Below are positions 59,925 to 64,000 of a stretch of DNA of 64,000 bases, piece by piece. Below the pieces are notes generated by a model. It searched no databases. It had not been told where the DNA came from and saw nothing but the letters and a program-made list of their open reading frames with translations. The translations under genes and the position numbers were made by a program. This DNA comes from Cristatella mucedo (taxonomy: Eukaryota; Bryozoa; Phylactolaemata; Cristatellidae). The stretch spans positions 622,001 to 686,000 of the forward strand of contig WPIO01000097.1 of the NCBI GenBank assembly GCA_009760855.2, in the 5' to 3' direction. The number at the start of each line of letters is the position of its first letter. Positions within the stretch are counted from its first letter, which is position 1.

Positions 59925-61877
59925 GTGTGTGTGCGCGCGCGTGTGTGCGTGCGTGTGGCACCTGTCATCCTTAGCCTGGCTTGCAAACGCGATCTGCAGA
60001 GATTGGAAACCTGGAACTCACTCCTGACTCTGGTCACGACATCTGATTTGACCACATTTAAGAAGAAACTAAAAACGCACCAATTTATCACAACGTGTAG
60101 ATGGTCCCTGTGATTGTCTTTTATGTGCTTATTCGTGCTGACACTGCATGCTGCCACTAACCATATTTGCATGCTGACCCTGTGTATGTCACCTCGTATA
60201 TTGAAACCTCACACCTTGCTAGTAAGTTCCAGTCTGGCTTTAGAGCTAATCACTCCACAGAGTCAGCATTGCTTCGGGTATACAACGACCTACTTAGGAA
60301 TGCAGACATGGGTAGAGTGTCTCTGCTTGTTTTGCTTGATCTTTCGGCAGCTTTTGATACCATCGATCACAAAGTTCTTCTAGAGCGCCTCTCATCTCGC
60401 CTGGGCATCACTGGCACTGCTCTGCAGTGGTTCAGGTCCTATCTCAGTAAGAGACTCCAGAGTATTGACGTGAATGGACAAAGATCATCTGAAGTACCTC
60501 TGAAATATGGAGTACCTCAGGGCTCAGTGCTAGGTCCGGTTCTTTTCACGGTTTATACTCTCCCTCTTGCTGATGTGATTGCCAAGCACAATCAAGGCTT
60601 TCACTTCTATGCGGATGACACTCAGTTGTACCTTTGCTTTGATCCCTCCCAGCCTTCGAGCACCTCAAATTCTCTAAACTCACTAGCTGGATGCATTGAT
60701 GACATCCGCACATGGATGGCAGCAAATTTTCTAAAGCTTAACGATGATAAAACTAACTTACTAGTTATGGGTAAACCCAGTGTGATCCAGAGATTGGACA
60801 GGCTGACTCTCAAAATTGGCTCTGCCAGCATATCTCCAGTTGAATCAGCTCGAAATCTAGGTGTCATATTCAAAAGCGACCTCTCGTTAGACGACCATAT
60901 CAGCTCCACAGTCAAATCTGCCTATTTTCAGCTTCATAACATTGCTAAAATTCGGGCTTGTTTAGATAAAGATACCACATCTAAGTTGGTCCATGCATTC
61001 GTGACATCCCGTCTCGACTTCTGTAACTCACTGCTTACTGGCCTACCAGCATGTGCGATCAGGCGATTGCAGCTGGTGCAAAACTCTGCAGCTAGACTTG
61101 TCTGCCGTGAGCGTCGCAGTTGCCACATTACTCCACTTCCCGCCGACCTGCACTGGCTACCAGTCAAGCAACAGATTGACTTCAAGGTTTTGTCGCTCAC
61201 TTTTAGGTCCCTTCATTCTATGGCTCCAGCCTATCTGTCAGATATACTGCCCCATCAAGCCAAGCATCGTGCCACCCGCTTTTCGGAATCCAACAGTCTA
61301 GAAATACCTCATACAAACCTTAAATCCTTTGGAGACCGTGCATTTAGTTCATATGCTCCCAAAGCCTGGAACTGCCTCCCGACCTGCATCAGAACATCCC
61401 CTGACCTGACCACATTTAAAAGGAACCTAAAAACACACCTATTTAAGACAGCATTTAGTGGGTCCCTGTGATTCGTCCTTGATGTGCTTATGCGTGCTGA
61501 CACTGTGCATGTTGCCACTAACCACATTTGCATGCTGACCCTGTGCATGTCACCCCTAACCATATTATTCATTTCGTTTGTTTTTCAAGCATGATTTTAC
61601 TTAACCATTCCATTGCATTTCACTGTGCAGCAAATTTAAAACGCCTAGAGAGAGATTAAGTTCTCTGAGGGCGCTTTATCAAGTGAATTATTATTATTAT
61701 TATTATTATTACCTCTAACCATGCTATGCTTGTTGACATTGAGCATGCTACCACTAATTATTCGATCATGCTTCATTTGCAGCATATATAAAGTGCCTGG
61801 AAAGAGATTAAGTTCTCTGAGGACGCTATACCAATGTATTATTATTATTGTTGTTGTTACTCAATCACCCAGCAAGC

Positions 61878-61929
<52 letters not shown>

Positions 61930-63453
61930 CTGATTTAACACCCTTTTTTGTATAGTAGAAGAAGCGCCTTAGAGGCTATCACCCTAGTGCTTGCAACGGC
62001 AATAAAGGATCGCCCACGGCAAGGTTTGAATCCATGACATTGGGACCGAGGTCGTGAATCGCAACTAACTTACCTAGTGTGCCATCACTACTGTGCCGTC
62101 ATTTCTTGTGCTATCTATGAGATAGTGACGACCGTAGCTTTCTATAGGCACCTCACTCCGCTCTCGCCCGCTTTGAACCAGTGCCCATGGCGGCCACAGC
62201 CACAGAGGCTCATAGGGTCAGATATGTGTGATATGTCGGGTATATGATATCATGTGGATCGATAGCTACCAGAGCTACTCTGCCGATCGGCTGCATGCAG
62301 ATTCGCCAGCCTGCTAAGGGGCTTGGTCACCGACCTTGGTTGGTCTCTAGCAGCCAAGGCTTGTGAGTCACACGGCGGGCACTGGCTGCCGCCCCGTGCT
62401 ATCTACTGCTCACAGTGAGGCTTGCCAGCCAGCCAGCCAGTGCAGTTCGTTTAGGCAGAGGAGGGCCTGCCGAGACGTCTCGAGGTGGATCTCCTCCGAG
62501 AATCAGAGGGGTTTCTTTGCTCGTTCTTTTTGGGACCTTGCCCAACTCGATTCAACTCAGTGGGCTTCGGTTGTTTCACGTTACTAATAGTAATAATAAT
62601 AATAATAATAGTAATACATTTGTATAGGGCCCACAGAGAACTGAATCTCTCTAGGCATTTTACAGGTGCTGCATGTAAAGCATTACCTAATTTTTTGTTG
62701 TAATATTCACAAGCAGCAGGCATGAGTAAGTAAGCTGGTTCATGCACATGAAGGGCCAATTACAAAGAAACACCGAATGCTGTAATAAAAGGGTTAGTCT
62801 TGCCTGTAGGTGCACATTTGCCTTGTTGACCGTACCCCCAGTGGCTAAAAAAAGCCAAGAGAATGCAGTTCCGAGTCCGCCACTTCGAGACCGACGAGGC
62901 GAATTCTTTCTTGCTCGCGGCCACCCCTGCCACTGCGCCCTGATGTCTACCCGGCGACTATGATTGTGCTATATTAAACCATATACGGATTCTGCTAAAT
63001 TTATGCTTTACATTTCCTTGCCGGCTGCAAGCATTGGATACGTGCATGCAATTGTAGGCGTGCCGCAGTTGTGCCGGCACCACTCCTTTCATTGTCGTTG
63101 TCATGGTAGCTGCTTGCCCTAGTCGCCATGCCTTGGCTGACTAGTCTGCACCGTTCAGCAGCAGCCTAGTTTGACTGGTTGGCTTCCCCTAACGTCATTT
63201 GACCTGCACTAAGACAGTGTTTTATGTTAAACCCTGCCTTTGCAAGCTGCAGCTGCTGTCCACCACTCTCTTGACTTCAGGCTTTTGCATGAGGCAAAGC
63301 TGCAAGCATCCCTGCTGATTATGTTCGGCAGTGTCAGGACTCTTTTAACCAGTAGTGGACGGCTTGTTTTCAGCTGAACGCATCGGATGACCGTGGTATC
63401 GGTGTCGTTCGGGAACAGATCCTATCGTTTGCAAGCACCAGAAACATGTTCAG
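50007..63453 (+). CDS. RFC5: Replication factor C subunit 5 (clamp-loader AAA+ ATPase), 5' five coding exons, gene continues past the window
   Basis: A small subunit of the RFC clamp loader, which opens PCNA and places it on primed DNA in the nucleus. Exons seen: 50007-50059, 57324-57388, 59543-59605, 59683-59759, 63374-63453, all in phase (338 nt, about 112 residues). The protein starts [18 protein letters not shown] and continues [19 protein letters not shown] (RFC box II). Next comes [15 protein letters not shown] (Walker A, Lys and Thr present), then [14 protein letters not shown] and [35 protein letters not shown] and NASDDRGI match RFC5 (yeast Rfc3) rather than RFC2 or RFC4. Intron 1 is 7.3 kb and full of LINE copies. 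Walker B, sensor 1 and the collar domain lie beyond the right edge. Confidence 0.95.
50060..51439. other. RFC5 intron 1, left part
   Basis: GC-rich for the first 400 bp (continuing the promoter-like region), then ordinary intronic sequence. Confidence 0.5.
51440..51949 (+). mobile_element. LINE-A copy with internal deletion
   Basis: An RT fragment ([19 protein letters not shown]) joins abruptly at about 51570 to the C-terminal end, 3'UTR and (TTA)n. The 51570-51949 part is nearly identical to 61345-61711, so both are young. Confidence 0.82.
51918..51949 (+). repeat. (TTA)n tail
   Basis: Ten TTA/ATT units forming the tail of the 51.4-kb LINE-A. Confidence 0.93.
51950..53125 (+). mobile_element. 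LINE-B RT fragment with 3' end
   Basis: A second RT family: [18 protein letters not shown], then after frame breaks [38 protein letters not shown] and [12 protein letters not shown]. Its 3' end has the CCACATGG..TGTGGAATTGCAGG block typical of this family. Inserted directly at the end of the LINE-A (TTA)n. Confidence 0.85.
53850..53992 (-). mobile_element. SINE-A (tRNA-derived), old
   Basis: Antisense, diverged; CAGCCTCACTTATGTACCAG and CAGGCAATACAGGATTGCC remain. Confidence 0.5.
54055..55235 (+). mobile_element. LINE-A copy (old, many breaks), RFC5 intron 1
   Basis: Follows the RT order of the 60.2-kb copy ([21 protein letters not shown]-like, [14 protein letters not shown] in place of the YADD box, [13 protein letters not shown]) to the hairpin and TTATTT tail. 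The catalytic YADD is lost. Confidence 0.75.
55573..55727 (-). mobile_element. LINE-B 3' terminus
   Basis: ATGTAATGTAATTGTAATGT followed by the antisense LINE-B 3'UTR (ATCTCTGTAACTCCACAAAG..); a terminal fragment in RFC5 intron 1. Confidence 0.75.
55735..56148 (+). mobile_element. LINE-A 3' end (old)
   Basis: TCGACTTCAAGATTCTGTCT to the AAGTGCCCAGAAAGAG hairpin and TTATT tail, directly beside a LINE-B terminus. Confidence 0.65.
56211..56326 (+). repeat. 58-bp imperfect tandem duplication, RFC5 intron 1
   Basis: AGGCAGATTAGCA(A/G)GGAGAGAGATG and AGCAGTTTTCAAT each occur twice at a spacing of about 55-58 bp. Confidence 0.85.
56510..57245 (-). mobile_element. LINE-A 3' half (old), next to RFC5 exon 2
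   Basis: Antisense RT segment ([40 protein letters not shown]) then C-terminus and tail. Ends about 80 bp before RFC5 exon 2. Confidence 0.72.
57324..57388 (+). CDS. RFC5: RFC5 coding exon 2
   Basis: Acceptor TTGCTGCAG; encodes [23 protein letters not shown] box II; donor GTAAGT splits an Ile codon (A|TT). Confidence 0.95.
57640..57830 (-). pseudogene. Tc1/mariner-like transposase relic, RFC5 intron 2
   Basis: Minus-strand [19 protein letters not shown] carries the third catalytic block; a TGA follows shortly after. Distinct from the 29-kb relic. Confidence 0.65.
57845..58110 (-). mobile_element. LINE-A RT core fragment (old)
   Basis: Antisense frame with [13 protein letters not shown] and [12 protein letters not shown]; the YADD box has become YDDD. 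Confidence 0.72.
58625..58895 (-). mobile_element. LINE-A 3' end
   Basis: Antisense tail, hairpin, full 3'UTR and a few ORF codons; little diverged. Confidence 0.8.
59543..59605 (+). CDS. RFC5: RFC5 coding exon 3 (Walker A)
   Basis: Acceptor CTTTTTGTAG; encodes [20 protein letters not shown]. The intron falls inside the P-loop: its second Gly is G|GC across the junction. Donor GTAAGT. Confidence 0.95.
59683..59759 (+). CDS. RFC5: RFC5 coding exon 4
   Basis: Acceptor TTTCTTTGTAG; encodes (G)[19 protein letters not shown] then NSMVLE; donor GTGAAC. It carries the P-loop Lys-Thr. Confidence 0.94.
59853..59957 (+). repeat. (GT)n microsatellite with GC interruptions, RFC5 intron 4
   Basis: About 105 bp of GT/GC alternation, starting 94 bp after RFC5 exon 4. 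The GCGCGCGTGTG part may favour Z-DNA. Confidence 0.95.
59975..60194 (+). mobile_element. Older LINE-A 3' end fragment
   Basis: Degenerate LINE-A C-terminus and 3'UTR ([20 protein letters not shown], then CTGCCACTAACCATATTTGC), truncated where the younger copy begins. Confidence 0.75.
60195..61711 (+). mobile_element. LINE-A (CR1/L2-like) 5'-truncated copy with open RT frame
   Basis: The best LINE-A copy. The frame is open from 60167 to 61471 (434 codons, the first few from an older copy upstream). RT blocks visible: [39 protein letters not shown], and [11 protein letters not shown] with the catalytic YADD at 60608-60619. The usual C-terminal [14 protein letters not shown] end follows, then a 3'UTR, the terminal hairpin and (TTA)n to 61711. 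Endonuclease and early RT are missing, so it cannot move alone. It lies in RFC5 intron 4. Confidence 0.9.
61712..61860 (+). mobile_element. LINE-A 3'UTR and tail fragment
   Basis: Repeats the 3'UTR, hairpin and TTATT tail immediately downstream of the long copy: a separate truncated insertion in tandem. Confidence 0.8.
61880..61923. repeat. (AT)n microsatellite
   Basis: About 22 AT units just before a SINE-A copy. Confidence 0.95.
61927..62092 (-). mobile_element. SINE-A (tRNA-derived), RFC5 intron 4
   Basis: Antisense full-length copy following an (AT)n run; AGCTGATTTAACACCC to TTACCTAGTGTGCCATC. Confidence 0.72.
62585..62790 (-). mobile_element. LINE-A tail fragment (old)
   Basis: (AAT)n then an antisense hairpin (GGGCCCACAGAGAACTGAAT..) and weak 3'UTR similarity. 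Confidence 0.55.
62791..63373. other. RFC5 intron 4, right part, nothing recognised
   Basis: No repeat family or exon-like block identified before the exon 5 acceptor. Confidence 0.5.
63374..63453 (+). CDS. RFC5: RFC5 coding exon 5
   Basis: Acceptor TTGTTTTCAG; encodes [20 protein letters not shown] then STRNMF; donor GTGAGA in phase 2. This is the last exon visible in the window. Confidence 0.94.
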
Positions 63454-63839
63454 GTGAGAACTTGTAGAGCACGTGTTTGCTATTGTTGAATGGTCAGGTT
63501 ATTGGCAATTTAATGGTCCTAAAGATGAGGTCAGGTGAGATCAGACCCCGGACGGCAGGTAGAGATGAGAGCGGCTGCTTGACCCAAGTGGCGGGAGTGA
63601 GTGAGTGGTTTGCCACGACCAAGACGGATGTGGAATCGCAACATATCATTGTACGATCGGGCATGGCTGACCTGTACTGCGTCAGCAAGCCTGTTGGCCT
63701 ATAATACAGGCCCAGCTAGGTTGACACTGCAGCTGGCCAGGTAAACAAGTTGCATGGCCAGTCTACACACTGTCCTTGTGCCGTCTGTTGTATGTTTCGG
63801 TGCAGGTCGTTGTAAATTCACGGTTTAAGTCGTTGGCAG

Positions 63840-64000
63840 CCAGGCATGTCTGTCGTTAACGTTGCCACTGCCTCATTACACCACTTCACCCCATCAAGCA
63901 GCAAATCGACTTTAAGGTCACTGTCACTCGCTTTTGGGTCCCCTCTTTCTCCAGCTTCCTATCGTAACTGCTTACTTCCCGTGCCCCCTTGCACCACCAA
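63840..64000 (+). mobile_element. LINE-A ORF fragment at the right edge
   Basis: GCAAATCGACTTTAAGGTCA and neighbouring bases parallel the LINE-A region at 61165-61215; it continues off the window. Confidence 0.55.

Noticed and set aside
59740-60172. Thr-His and Val-Cys repeat proteins
   Set aside because: Translations of the GT microsatellite.

Overview
The window is animal (metazoan) nuclear DNA: genes are split by GT..AG introns, noncoding DNA is extensive, and it is packed with LINEs, tRNA-derived SINEs, LTR-element remnants and Tc1/mariner relics. Nothing bacterial-style (operons, Shine-Dalgarno sites) is present. The species cannot be named from sequence alone; the mix of a CR1/L2-like LINE with a (TTA)n tail and tRNA-SINEs suggests an invertebrate.

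Three conserved host genes can be assembled exon by exon. (1) DNA polymerase kappa (POLK), + strand, 11 coding exons from 13315 to 33146, 739 codons, with all splice phases in register. It has the catalytic palm and fingers, a little-finger region, one UBZ zinc finger and a C-terminal PIP-like box. (2) PYM1 (partner of Y14-Mago), - strand, 3 coding exons 35745 to 34321, 195 codons, tail-to-tail with POLK. (3) The 5' part of replication factor C subunit 5 (RFC5), + strand, first five coding exons 50007 to 63453, running off the right edge. RFC loads PCNA, and PCNA recruits Pol kappa, so two genes of the same replication/bypass pathway lie within about 17 kb of each other (33146 to 50007).

Layout: 1-13.3 kb is mostly unrecognised DNA with LINE and SINE relics. 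13.3-33.1 kb is POLK, whose introns hold many transposon relics. 33.1-35.7 kb is PYM1. 36-50 kb is an accessory stretch with a perfect 16-bp minisatellite, a CA repeat, an intact-ended but internally deleted LTR retrotransposon with a 5-bp target-site duplication (38862-40670), a decayed Ty3/gypsy protease region (about 43.4-44.1 kb), an unidentified AT-rich element (about 46.5-49.2 kb) and a second, older LTR split by a LINE tail. 50-64 kb is RFC5, its large introns filled with copies of two LINE families.

Two LINE families recur. LINE-A is CR1/L2-like, with a YADD reverse transcriptase and a 3' end forming a hairpin followed by (TTA)n. LINE-B is a second RT family with a TTACA-rich tail. 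There are two tRNA-derived SINE families. SINE-B carries the same 3' hairpin tail as LINE-A, as expected if it borrows LINE-A machinery. I found no CRISPR array, no convincing intact tRNA or rRNA gene, and no clear sign of a previously undescribed multi-gene system. The most informative novelties are the LINE-A/SINE-B shared hairpin with covarying stem, the gag/pol-tail deletion LTR element, and an E2F-like site directly in front of RFC5.
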